A model generated the notes under the pieces. The model had not been told where the DNA came from, made no database searches, and saw nothing but the letters and a program-made list of their open reading frames with translations. Positions 1 to 8,046 of a DNA stretch of 12,952 nucleotides are shown here, one piece after another. The DNA lies in contig CAMWQY010000041.1 in assembly GCA_947176355.1 (NCBI GenBank), positions 1 to 12,952 of the forward strand. Reading direction: 5' to 3'. Origin of the DNA: an uncultured Porphyromonadaceae bacterium (GTDB lineage: Bacteria; Bacteroidota; Bacteroidia; Bacteroidales; Muribaculaceae). The translations under genes were made by a program, and so were the position numbers. How positions within the stretch are numbered: position 1 is the stretch's first letter; the number at the start of each line of letters is the position of its first letter.

Positions 1-2165
1 AGGAGAAGCTGCAGGTCTAACTTCGAAGCTCCAAGAGATTCGAGAGTGTCGATATCTGAAAGTATCTGGGATTTCCAGAGCCTTTTTTCGTCGTTGGGGC
101 GCACTGTCAGTCGGTAAAGCCTTGCTGCTTCTTCCATTTCTTTCTTAAGGAAAGCTATGTGGCCCATCAGACGATAATCCTCTTCACTGAGACTTATGTT
201 GGGAATTTGCCTAAGTTGGGTATCCGCCTTGTCGAGATTACCGAGTCTGAAATTGCACTTTGCAATTCGACGTATTACGTCCGGGTCGTCCGGAGTCTCA
301 TAGTCCACTCTATACAGTTCTTTAAGCGCCTCTTCCCATTTCCCCGCATCAGCGTATGTATCTGCAATTAGCAAAGATAGATGGCGGTCATATTCCCCAT
401 CTTCGCGACGAGCTTGGTTGAGATATTCCAATGCATTTCTATAATCGCCCTCACGCCGATAGCAGATGCCAAGGCGTTTGGCTATCCATTTGCTTTCCGG
501 ATTGAAGAGCTGGGCTTTCATGTAGGCTTCTATGGCTTCTTTATTAGCCCCTTTTGATTTTTCCAAAGAGAAGCCTATCTTTTCCCATACATTGGGCAAG
601 CTCCCTGTAAGGGCGGCTGAGTTGAGAAGAGGAAGAGCATCAGCATAGTAACCGCGCTTGAAGTAAAATTCGGCAATCGGAGCCACTTCATCGCCCGACT
701 CCATGACTTCTGCCACTAATGGGATAGATGTGAAGTCAAGAGCGGAAGCGAACGGGTCGAAAAATTCAGCCCGTTTTGGGTATAGTTTATGAAATCTATA
801 GATGTCGCGAAGATAGCCGATAGTAAAGGTCTCAAATTCATTGCCTGCCTTCAGTCGCTTAAGGTCGGCCATCTGCTCTTTCATTTGCTCAGAATGTGCG
901 TTCATCTGTGAGAGCATCATTTTTCGTTGAGCTTCAGGCATGGAAGAAAGGGAGAATGCGAAAGAATACTTGTCGGAATCACACATCACCCCACTCATAT
1001 CAAGCATAGAAGTGACATCGTCATTATCAGCGGAATGCAGCTGACGTAGCATCGGATGCTGGACAGTGAAGGGGAGAAACCAATTTCTGACACGACGGAA
1101 GAATGGGAAATTCTTGAGATTTGAGAACGCCACCATCATAACGTCGGCACCCTCAGACTGCATCTCGGTAAGTTCCCTAAGTTTATCTTCAAGCCCTGAT
1201 TTGCTCAAAAGTTCTTCCCATTCCGGATTAGCTTCAAGATCAGCAAAAGAAGATTCCTCAGAGGTCTTTTTTAGTCGCTGGATAATATCCGGACCAAACT
1301 GCATAAGACCCGGGATCACCTCTCGTTGCATCTTCTTTGACACTCTGTCGGTATCTCGAGTCCGAATGATGGTCATGACTGTCTTCCTGATTTTATCAGG
1401 CATGCCATCTAATTCAGTCAAAGTCGCAAGAGCATCTGTCACGCGTTGGTCGTCGGCTATTTCAGCCGGCCATCGGCTAAGAGCTAATATGAGAGAGGCA
1501 AGAGCTCTCGATGCAATACGAAGGGAGGAAGATTTTGATAAAGAAATGAGCATGATCAAGGCATCATGGTTGTAGTATCTCATGATGGAAAGGCCGGCGG
1601 CTGCCATGCAAAGCGCTGACGTAGTAAATGGCAGAGACTCGTTGAAAATGGCCTTTTCAATATCGGAATAATCCTCCTTGGCAAGATTGTCGGAAGTCCA
1701 GATTATATTAAACAATTTGTCTTCTTCCTCTTCTATCTGCGCCATCAGACTGTCGGGATAACTACCGGCTGTCAGAGATAAGTCAGCCATAGCTTTAAGT
1801 TCAATTATCTTTTTGATGCAATCTTGTATCTTGGCTGGACGAAGCCGACACATTCTGAGAGTGGAAAAGTAAATGTCGGGAGAATCTGTGGAAGATGCTT
1901 CTTTTTCAATTTGCTGTGCTATTTCAATAAGAGTATGCCTGATTTCAGTAAGCAAAGCTTTCCTTCCGGGATCGGCAAGACCTCGGGAGAAAAAATCAAG
2001 CATATACTTATACGTGCTTTCTGATTGCGAAATCTTATTGAAAGCTCCGGGGAGCGGCACCTCCGTCAGCCTACGACGTATGAGAGTGAAGCAGTCCTTA
2101 TATCTGCCTGCATCCAGAAGCATTTTTGTCTGTATGGGGAGAGAATATTTATTCTTTTCTTTCAT
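1..2165 (-). CDS. Large TPR-repeat protein, partial (3' end beyond left edge)
   Basis: The minus strand is open without a stop from an ATG at 2165-2163 to base 1, giving at least 721 residues. There is no signal peptide or membrane helix, so it is probably cytoplasmic. The first ~480 residues are helical and rich in Leu, Lys and Glu, including an acidic EEEED stretch and a Met/Gln/Lys-rich segment (QMNAHSEQMKEQMADLKR) that could form a coiled coil. Residues ~490-720 show successive tetratricopeptide units, for example RGYYADALPLL, NKEAIEAYMKAQ, EGDYRNALEYLNQA, AGKWEEALKEL and LGNLDKADTQLRQI. TPRs usually scaffold protein-protein contacts; the partner is unknown. The A-rich context (TTAAGAAAAATG) favours the start at 2165; an in-frame ATG at 2213 would add 16 residues. 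The gene diverges from the DUF4293 gene. I recognise the repeat class but no named family. Confidence 0.88.
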   Translation of the reverse strand, partial: MKEKNKYSLPIQTKMLLDAGRYKDCFTLIRRRLTEVPLPGAFNKISQSESTYKYMLDFFSRGLADPGRKALLTEIRHTLIEIAQQIEKEASSTDSPDIYFSTLRMCRLRPAKIQDCIKKIIELKAMADLSLTAGSYPDSLMAQIEEEEDKLFNIIWTSDNLAKEDYSDIEKAIFNESLPFTTSALCMAAAGLSIMRYYNHDALIMLISLSKSSSLRIASRALASLILALSRWPAEIADDQRVTDALATLTELDGMPDKIRKTVMTIIRTRDTDRVSKKMQREVIPGLMQFGPDIIQRLKKTSEESSFADLEANPEWEELLSKSGLEDKLRELTEMQSEGADVMMVAFSNLKNFPFFRRVRNWFLPFTVQHPMLRQLHSADNDDVTSMLDMSGVMCDSDKYSFAFSLSSMPEAQRKMMLSQMNAHSEQMKEQMADLKRLKAGNEFETFTIGYLRDIYRFHKLYPKRAEFFDPFASALDFTSIPLVAEVMESGDEVAPIAEFYFKRGYYADALPLLNSAALTGSLPNVWEKIGFSLEKSKGANKEAIEAYMKAQLFNPESKWIAKRLGICYRREGDYRNALEYLNQARREDGEYDRHLSLLIADTYADAGKWEEALKELYRVDYETPDDPDVIRRIAKCNFRLGNLDKADTQLRQIPNISLSEEDYRLMGHIAFLKKEMEEAARLYRLTVRPNDEKRLWKSQILSDIDTLESLGASKLDLQLL

Positions 2166-2190
2166 TTTTCTTAATAATTTTGAGATTCGG

Positions 2191-2206
2191 GTTGTTAAAA
2201 AACAAC
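2191..2206. repeat. Small perfect inverted repeat in the divergent intergenic region
   Basis: GTTGTT and AACAAC flank an AAAA loop. The repeat lies 26 bases upstream of the TPR-protein start and would sit in its 5' leader if transcription starts farther upstream. The stem is weak (two G-C pairs) and no function can be assigned. Confidence 0.35.
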
Positions 2207-2244
2207 TGACCATATAAATAAGAACAAATAAAATGCCAAAAATC

Positions 2245-2275
2245 GTTGTTGAGTCGGTAATTTTTATTAATTTTG
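2245..2275 (+). promoter_or_regulatory. Predicted Bacteroidetes-type promoter for the DUF4293 gene
   Basis: TAATTTTG at 2268-2275 fits the Bacteroidetes -7 element TAnnTTTG exactly. GTTG at 2245-2248, 19 bases upstream, is one base off the -33 element TTTG. Transcription would begin near 2280-2284, leaving a leader of about 95 nt that opens with the heptamer array at 2285-2326. Confidence 0.5.
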
Positions 2276-2284
2276 CATTTTGTT

Positions 2285-2326
2285 AGGGCGAATGCGTGAT
2301 GCGTTGTGCGTAGTGCGTTGAACGTA
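2285..2326. repeat. Tandem heptamer array, about 6 units, consensus RTGCGTK
   Basis: Six consecutive 7-bp units in constant phase: AGGGCGA, ATGCGTG, ATGCGTT, GTGCGTA, GTGCGTT, GAACGTA. The four central units keep TGCGT exactly; the outer two are degenerate. The array lies between the predicted DUF4293-gene promoter and its start codon, so it should be transcribed as the start of the leader. It is G+C-rich compared with the surrounding AT-rich spacer. Confidence 0.7.
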
Positions 2327-2376
2327 ATCACCCTTATAAAAGAATATAATAGAAATCTGATAATACAGTAAAAGAT

Positions 2377-2850
2377 ATGGTAATACAGAGATGGCAGTCA
2401 GTTATGCTGCTAATTGCGGGGGTAATGATGGGGATTTTTTCATTCTGTTCGTTGGGACAGATTCAGACTGAGGCATATACGTTTAATGTGACGGCATTAG
2501 GAATCTGCCGAGAGGGTATTGCTTCGGCTCCGGATGAAGTGACCGGCATGAGTACGATCATTCTCTTCATCGTGTCACTGTTGGGATGCATTATGCCTTT
2601 GATAGATATATTCTGCTTCAAGAATATGCCCCTTCAGAAAAAAGTGGCGTTGATATCGGCCCTTATAAGTGCCTCGGCAGGGGTGATAGCAGCATTTACT
2701 GCTTCAGGTTTTGCATCAGATTTCGGGGCAAACGTAGGTTGGAGTACATTTATTTGTGCACCAATCGTAGCATTGATTGCTAACATATTAGCTTATCGCT
2801 TGATCTTATCAGATCAAAAAAAGCTCAGGGCGGCAGATAGACTCAGATAA
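2377..2850 (+). CDS. DUF4293-family integral membrane protein
   Basis: A 157-residue protein with four predicted membrane helices, at about residues 8-26, 58-80, 88-112 and 120-143. The first loop is longer and faces the opposite side from the short charged tail. The N-terminus (MVIQRWQSVMLL) and the C-terminus (RAADRLR) match my memory of DUF4293, a family found in Bacteroidetes and without known function. No catalytic motif is visible. It starts at the ATG after an A-rich stretch (TAAAAGAT), about 95 nt below a predicted promoter. Its stop is two bases before a heptamer array, and proS follows 102 nt later with its own likely -7 element, so it need not be in the proS operon. Family assignment is fairly sure; the role is unknown. 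Confidence 0.85.
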   Translation: MVIQRWQSVMLLIAGVMMGIFSFCSLGQIQTEAYTFNVTALGICREGIASAPDEVTGMSTIILFIVSLLGCIMPLIDIFCFKNMPLQKKVALISALISASAGVIAAFTASGFASDFGANVGWSTFICAPIVALIANILAYRLILSDQKKLRAADRLR

Positions 2851-2851
2851 T

Positions 2852-2921
2852 GATAAACTATCAACGATAAACTATCAACTATCAACTATCAACTAAAAAC
2901 TATTAACTATAAACGATTAAC
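2852..2921. repeat. Tandem heptamer array, 10 in-phase units, consensus KATNAAC
   Basis: Ten consecutive 7-bp units without a phase slip: GATAAAC, TATCAAC, GATAAAC, TATCAAC three times, TAAAAAC, TATTAAC, TATAAAC, GATTAAC. A degenerate eleventh (GATTTAA) follows at 2922-2928. Nine of the ten units fit [GT]AT[ACT]AAC; TAAAAAC deviates at its third base. The array starts two bases after the DUF4293-gene stop and ends 16 bases before the predicted proS -7 element. Its AT-rich consensus is unrelated to that of the array at 2285-2326. Confidence 0.85.
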
Positions 2922-2937
2922 GATTTAAGATCAAAAA

Positions 2938-2945
2938 TATATTTG
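2938..2945 (+). promoter_or_regulatory. Predicted -7 element for proS, very short leader
   Basis: TATATTTG matches TAnnTTTG and ends seven bases before the proS ATG. No good TTTG -33 element is seen about 20 bases upstream, where the last heptamer units lie. If it is used, the mRNA would start at or within a few bases of the ATG, so the message would be leaderless or nearly so. Confidence 0.45.
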
Positions 2946-2952
2946 CATAGAT

Positions 2953-4434
2953 ATGGCAAAAGAACTAAAGAATTTCACGAAAAGATCAGACAATTATTCA
3001 CAGTGGTACAACGAACTTGTAGTAAAAGCTGACTTAGCCGAGCAATCTGCTGTGAGAGGTTGCATGGTAATCAAACCATACGGCTATGCTATCTGGGAAA
3101 AGATGCAGCGTACGCTCGACGATATGTTTAAGGCTACCGGACATCAGAATGCATATTTCCCGCTTCTTATTCCAAAGTCTTTTCTTTGCCGTGAAGCAGA
3201 GCATGTAGAAGGATTTGCAAAGGAGTGTGCTGTAGTGACTCACTATCGTCTGAAAAATGACCCTGACGGCAATGGAGTGGTGGTAGATCCGGAGGCAAGA
3301 CTTGAGGAAGAACTTATCATACGTCCTACTTCAGAGACTATAATATGGAATACTTACAAGAACTGGATTCATTCGTATAGGGATCTTCCTATTCTTATCA
3401 ATCAGTGGGCAAACGTAATGCGTTGGGAAATGAGAACCCGCATGTTCCTTCGTACTGCGGAGTTCCTTTGGCAAGAGGGCCACACCGCGCATGCCACACG
3501 CGAAGAAGCTGAAGCAGAAGCAAGAAAGATGCTTGAAGTGTATGCCGACTTCGCAGAAAACTATATGGCAGTGCCAGTGATAAAGGGTGTAAAATCCCCT
3601 AATGAAAGATTTGCCGGAGCCGTAGACACATTCACAATTGAGGCAATGATGCAAGATGGCAAGGCTCTTCAGTCAGGCACAAGCCATTTCCTTGGTCAGA
3701 ACTTTGCCAAGGCATTCGACGTGACATACATTAATAAGGAGAATAAGCCGGAATATGTCTGGGCTACTTCTTGGGGAGTGTCAACGCGCTTGATGGGTGC
3801 TCTCATAATGACACATTCCGACGACAATGGTCTTGTGCTTCCTCCTCATCTTGCTCCTATCCAGGTTGTGATAGTGCCTATATACAAAGATGCAGAAGGT
3901 TTGGCTAAGATCTCTGAGAAGGTAGATTCTATTGTCAAGAATCTCAGGGCAAAGGGAATCAGTGTAAAATATGATGATGCCGACAACAAGCGTCCCGGCT
4001 TCAAGTTTGCCGACTATGAAGTGAAAGGAGTGCCGGTCCGCCTTGCTATCGGATCTCGCGACCTTGAAAACGGTACTGTGGAAGTGATGCGCAGAGATAC
4101 TCTTGAGAAAGAAACCTTACCGCTTGAAGGCATCGAAGAGACAGTGGCAAACCTTCTTGAGGATATTCAGAAGAATCTTCTTGAAAAGGCTCGTAAGTAT
4201 CGCGATGAGATGACAACAACGGCTGATACTTACGAAGAATTCAAGGAAAAAATCGAGAAGGGTGGCTTTATACTCGCTCATTGGGATGGTACTCCCGAGA
4301 CAGAGGAACTGATTAAGGAAGAGACAAAGGCTACTATTCGTTGCATTCCATTTGAAGGAGACACGACTCCGGGAGTCTGCATGGTGACAGGAAAGCCGTC
4401 GGCACGCCGAGTTATATTTGCTCGTTCATATTAA
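2953..4434 (+). CDS. proS: Prolyl-tRNA synthetase, archaeal/eukaryal type (ProS type 3)
   Basis: Class II aminoacyl-tRNA synthetase that charges tRNA-Pro with proline in the cytoplasm; 493 residues, normal for the short form without the editing insertion of E. coli ProRS. Visible landmarks are RPTSE at 124-128, motif 2 at about 157-180 ([19 protein letters not shown] then EGHTAH), the motif 3 region [19 protein letters not shown] at 275-293, an anticodon-binding domain at about 300-410, and a C-terminal domain ending in the typical terminal Tyr (FARSY). Of the cysteines that bind zinc in other members of this type, only C464 and C476 are in the right area, so the zinc knuckle looks lost. The stop overlaps the next start (TAATG). 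The start follows a -7-like element directly. Confidence 0.97.
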   Translation: MAKELKNFTKRSDNYSQWYNELVVKADLAEQSAVRGCMVIKPYGYAIWEKMQRTLDDMFKATGHQNAYFPLLIPKSFLCREAEHVEGFAKECAVVTHYRLKNDPDGNGVVVDPEARLEEELIIRPTSETIIWNTYKNWIHSYRDLPILINQWANVMRWEMRTRMFLRTAEFLWQEGHTAHATREEAEAEARKMLEVYADFAENYMAVPVIKGVKSPNERFAGAVDTFTIEAMMQDGKALQSGTSHFLGQNFAKAFDVTYINKENKPEYVWATSWGVSTRLMGALIMTHSDDNGLVLPPHLAPIQVVIVPIYKDAEGLAKISEKVDSIVKNLRAKGISVKYDDADNKRPGFKFADYEVKGVPVRLAIGSRDLENGTVEVMRRDTLEKETLPLEGIEETVANLLEDIQKNLLEKARKYRDEMTTTADTYEEFKEKIEKGGFILAHWDGTPETEELIKEETKATIRCIPFEGDTTPGVCMVTGKPSARRVIFARSY

Positions 4435-6626
4435 TGAATTTGAAAATGAAGAAAAAAGCTCTTATTTTGGCAATGTTGGGTAGCATTGCAGCGGCGTCTG
4501 CTTATGCTGCCCCTCTAAATGCTGAAGATTATTGCGACAGAAAAGTTAATTTGCCGGCAGGAATAGGGGAGATGCGTCCTCTGTCTGATGGCAAGACCTA
4601 TAGCATGGTCAGCAAAGACGGCAGAAAGATCGAGATTTACAGTTATGCCACCGGACAAAAGACCGGAACGCTCTTCGACCTTGATGCCGTCAAAGGGGAA
4701 CTAAAAATAGATTCCTTCGATGGCTACCAAGTGTCGGAAAACGGCAGAAAAATCTTGCTATGGAACGATGTAAAAGGAATATGGCGCTATAGTTTTACGG
4801 CAGAATACTATGTCTACGATACGATGCGCGGCACAATGCAGAGAGTATCGTCTAAAGGTGCTCAAAGAGGCGCCACAATGTCGCACGACGGACTTAGGAT
4901 TGCCTACGTAAGAGACAATAATATCTTCATTTCCAATCTTGACTATAAGACAGATATAGCGGTCACTACGGATGGAGAAGTGAATAAAATCATCAATGGC
5001 GCTCCTGATTGGGTGTATGAAGAAGAATTTGGTATTCAGTGCTCCCTCTGCTGGAGCGGCGACGACCAGACTCTTGCATTTATAAAATGGAACGAGACGG
5101 ATGTGCCTGCTTATAGTTTTGATGATTATCGTCCTTACTACGCGAAAGATCCTCTCGGTGATCCATATCCGGCTTCATTCACATATAAATATCCTCTTCC
5201 CGGATACCCCAATTCAGTTGTTTCTGTCCACGCTTACGACCTTAACTCAAGAGTGACCAAAGAGATGCAGCTTAATTTAGGGAAGGATGACTATGTGCCG
5301 GATATCCAGTTTGATGGTAAGGGCGAAAAGTTGATGGTGGTTAAACTCAACCGAGATCAGAACGACCTTAGGATCTTTAGTGTCAATCCAGCCTCAACGG
5401 TAGCCACTCAAGTGTATTCAGAGCAAAGCAAGACATGGATAGACAGAGATGTCTATGGAATGTTAAGCTATGGCGCTGAGTCATTCGTTATAGCTTCAGA
5501 CAAGAGCGGATGGACCCATCTTTATGAATACAGCTACAATGGGCGTCAGCTGCGCCAGATCACAAACGGCGATTTTAATGTCACTGAATACTACGGCAAG
5601 TCAGCATCCGGAAATCATTTTGTGCAGACGACTAAGCTTGGAGCAGTAAATCGCAATGTTGCAATTGTAGATGCCAAAGGAGTCATGAAGCTTCTGCATG
5701 ATGGTCCGGGTTGGGAATCTTGCAAATTCAGCGGTGATTTTTCTTATTATGTCAGAAATTGGAGCGATCTGAACACTCCCCCTCAATACACTCTTTGGAG
5801 TACTGCCGGAAAGAAAATCAAGGACCTTGAAATGAATTCAACCTACGCTTCAAGATATGCTAATGCACCAAAATTTGAACTTACCAAGGTCAAGAACGCA
5901 ATAGGGCAAGAGATGGATGCTATGATCATGAAGCCTGCTGATTTCAATGCCTCTAAGAAATATCCTCTGATGATGTATCAGTATAATGGTCCGGGTTCGC
6001 AAGAAGTCACCAATAAATGGCATCTTGATGGATTAAACTATATTGCTCAGTCAGGATATATAGTGGCATGTGTCGATGGTAGAGGCACCGGTGCAAGAAG
6101 CGCAGAATGGCAACATTGCGTCTATATGCATTTGGGAAAATACGAGACGGAAGACCAGATAGCCGGTGCTAATGAAATCGCCAAACTCCCGTATGTAGAT
6201 GCTTCGCGTATGTCGCTTTTTGGATGGAGCTACGGTGGCTATATGACCCTGATGGAGATGACGTCAGACAACACTCCATTCAAGTGTGGAGTGGCAATGG
6301 CTGCTGTGACCGATTGGAGATGGTATGATTCAATATATACCGAACGCTTTATGCGGACACCAGCCCAGAATGAAGATGGATATGCTCAGTCTTCAGCAAT
6401 AGGAAGAAGTCATAAACTAAAAGGTCGACTTCTCATCATGAGCGGATCGAGCGACGACAATGTTCATTTCTACAATACATTGAAGTTTACATCAAAACTC
6501 ACCTACGAAGGACATCTTTTTGACATGATGGTTTTCACAGGCATGGATCATTCGCTAAGAGTGAGCAATGCCAGAACACAGCTTTATAAAAGGGTTGTGG
6601 ATTTCCTTGACACAAATCTTAAATAG
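4434..6626 (+). CDS. Dipeptidyl peptidase IV (S9 prolyl oligopeptidase family), secreted
   Basis: Serine peptidase that removes Xaa-Pro (and Xaa-Ala) dipeptides from peptide N-termini; 730 residues, typical for bacterial DPP IV. Residues 5-26 form a signal peptide (MKKKALILAMLGSI, then AAASAYA), so it is exported, probably to the periplasm. A beta-propeller follows at about 40-480. It holds the substrate N-terminus motif DWVYEEEF at 192-199 (E197 and E198 are the likely double Glu). The alpha/beta hydrolase domain has the oxyanion Tyr in YNGPGSQ (Y517), nucleophile S599 in GWSYGGY, D674 in SSDDNVHF and H706 in MDHSL. The usual His of the HG-x-x-DDNVH motif is Ser here (MSGSSDDNVH). ATG 4434 overlaps the proS stop; ATG 4446, giving MKKK, is an equally good start. 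It is probably translationally coupled to proS. Confidence 0.95.
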   Translation: MNLKMKKKALILAMLGSIAAASAYAAPLNAEDYCDRKVNLPAGIGEMRPLSDGKTYSMVSKDGRKIEIYSYATGQKTGTLFDLDAVKGELKIDSFDGYQVSENGRKILLWNDVKGIWRYSFTAEYYVYDTMRGTMQRVSSKGAQRGATMSHDGLRIAYVRDNNIFISNLDYKTDIAVTTDGEVNKIINGAPDWVYEEEFGIQCSLCWSGDDQTLAFIKWNETDVPAYSFDDYRPYYAKDPLGDPYPASFTYKYPLPGYPNSVVSVHAYDLNSRVTKEMQLNLGKDDYVPDIQFDGKGEKLMVVKLNRDQNDLRIFSVNPASTVATQVYSEQSKTWIDRDVYGMLSYGAESFVIASDKSGWTHLYEYSYNGRQLRQITNGDFNVTEYYGKSASGNHFVQTTKLGAVNRNVAIVDAKGVMKLLHDGPGWESCKFSGDFSYYVRNWSDLNTPPQYTLWSTAGKKIKDLEMNSTYASRYANAPKFELTKVKNAIGQEMDAMIMKPADFNASKKYPLMMYQYNGPGSQEVTNKWHLDGLNYIAQSGYIVACVDGRGTGARSAEWQHCVYMHLGKYETEDQIAGANEIAKLPYVDASRMSLFGWSYGGYMTLMEMTSDNTPFKCGVAMAAVTDWRWYDSIYTERFMRTPAQNEDGYAQSSAIGRSHKLKGRLLIMSGSSDDNVHFYNTLKFTSKLTYEGHLFDMMVFTGMDHSLRVSNARTQLYKRVVDFLDTNLK

Positions 6627-6652
6627 AATTTAATATACTGACAGACAATAAA

Positions 6653-8008
6653 ATGGAAGACTTCAGGAAAATAAATAGCATGCAGCTCTACTATCTATGG
6701 CGAAATCTTGCTATATCGCTACTGTGCGTAGCTGTAATAATGGGAGGGTCTCACCTGTTGCCCTATTATATGGCGCCTGTGCTTTCGCTATTTATTTGTG
6801 GAGTGTTGTATACAATGATTTGGAACAACAACGTTTCGGAGAATAGTAATTGCATGGTGGTAGTGGAAACTATGTTCTATAGTATTCTCATCTACACGTT
6901 TATCAGTATTATCCTTGTAGTCATTCAAATTCTTGATCTGTATCATTTCCCCAACGAAATAATCTTTTTCAATCATCCCTATTTGCCGTCGTTAATTCTT
7001 GTGCCTACTACCTTCTTGGTATCTCTCTATTCATTGGTTTTCAAAAAGTCAATGCCGGCTTATAGGCAATTTAAGTCTCTTTATGGAGGCGTAAGGGAGC
7101 GAGGATATTTCGGTATGGTGTCTAATAGAGAGACCGACATCCAGCTAAAAAATATGGTTGGTCTTTTTGCTCTCCTTTCAGTCATTATCTGGTATTATTA
7201 TCTTTATGAGTATGTCAACATCAACCAGAATGCACGCGACTGGTATGTCTTTCTTTGGATTGTGGTGATAGCTGTGATGCTCGATGAGATATATTTTATC
7301 ATTAGATATTATAATCTATATCTTGATCTTGAAGAACACAATGAGATCATCACTCCTGAAGAACTTCGAGACGTGACTGCACATACATATCTCAGATTTT
7401 ATGTGATATGCGGAGAATATGTCTATATTAAGAAAGATGCTTTCGACAGACTGAACCAAAAAGAAGGAGTCTTTGATACTCCTTTCATTACAAAAAGGAC
7501 TGTAAATGGTATTCCGACTACAGAAGTAAAGAACATTATAGAGCGAATGACCGGCCAGAAAGGGGGAGAACTAAAGTTTTTCTTCGGACGCCATCTTGCA
7601 GGAGTCGACAAGCATTCATTGTTGAGATATTTCTATTTCCTTGATGGAGATATCTCTGACTACCCTGATATGAATGAAGAAGGGGAGTGGGTGCATTTCG
7701 ACGATATAAAGAGGATATATAATGTGGCGCCCATGAAGATAGCCACTAATGCTCTTTCCGATCTTTCGCGTCTTTCTACAATTATCCTTACCGAACGCAC
7801 ATACGATGAAGAAGGATATCGAAAGAATAAGATTAAGTCGTATAAAGGTACATTGACGCTTGCTGATGTCAGAAAGAGCCAGCTTGACCTGCAAGACGAC
7901 AAATGGCTATATATAGCTGATTTCAATAGCGACACTAAATTCTTTAAGCTCAAGAAATTTTTACGTGAGGCTTCCGGAAAGAAAAGTAAAAGCACCTACC
8001 AAAAGTAA
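6653..8008 (+). CDS. Six-helix membrane protein with large C-terminal soluble domain, unknown function
   Basis: A 451-residue protein I do not recognise. Hydrophobic segments at about 17-34, 37-56, 72-94, 109-130, 167-187 and 197-221 suggest six membrane helices with both ends in the cytoplasm. They are followed by a 230-residue hydrophilic domain rich in Tyr, Lys and Asp. The soluble part contains PFITKRTVNGIPTTEVKNI (278-296), FFFGRHLAGVDKHSLLRYF (309-327) and a basic tail (SGKKSKS), with no known catalytic or nucleotide-binding motif that I can see. It lies 26 nt after the DPP IV gene, and its stop overlaps the first possible miaA start (TAATG), so it is an operon member. A sensor, transport accessory or envelope role would be guesswork. 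Confidence 0.85.
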   Translation: MEDFRKINSMQLYYLWRNLAISLLCVAVIMGGSHLLPYYMAPVLSLFICGVLYTMIWNNNVSENSNCMVVVETMFYSILIYTFISIILVVIQILDLYHFPNEIIFFNHPYLPSLILVPTTFLVSLYSLVFKKSMPAYRQFKSLYGGVRERGYFGMVSNRETDIQLKNMVGLFALLSVIIWYYYLYEYVNINQNARDWYVFLWIVVIAVMLDEIYFIIRYYNLYLDLEEHNEIITPEELRDVTAHTYLRFYVICGEYVYIKKDAFDRLNQKEGVFDTPFITKRTVNGIPTTEVKNIIERMTGQKGGELKFFFGRHLAGVDKHSLLRYFYFLDGDISDYPDMNEEGEWVHFDDIKRIYNVAPMKIATNALSDLSRLSTIILTERTYDEEGYRKNKIKSYKGTLTLADVRKSQLDLQDDKWLYIADFNSDTKFFKLKKFLREASGKKSKSTYQK

Positions 8009-8046
8009 TGCATAAAGAGGAGCCTGAAGTGAAAAGAGGAGAAAAA

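Noticed and set aside
1066..1575. A 169-codon plus-strand open frame
   Set aside because: It is antisense to the continuous TPR-protein frame, rich in Ser/Arg as expected from a shadow frame, and has no promoter or start context.
1824..2217. Two overlapping plus-strand frames of 66 and 114 codons
   Set aside because: Both are antisense to the N-terminal coding part of the TPR gene, and their products have no recognisable features.
2166..2230. Minus-strand promoter for the TPR gene
   Set aside because: The nearest match, TTTATTTG, lacks the TA of the -7 element, and no TTTG lies at the right distance, so I did not annotate it.
2149..2331. Minus-strand frame of 60 codons across the divergent spacer
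   Set aside because: It runs through the heptamer array and overlaps the TPR-gene start in another frame; its composition is that of non-coding AT-rich DNA.
2285..2921. CRISPR array reading of the short repeats
   Set aside because: The units are 7 bp with no spacers, and no cas gene is present.
7616..7995. Minus-strand frames of 92 and 111 codons
   Set aside because: They are shadows of the 451-residue membrane protein gene, with no start signal of their own.
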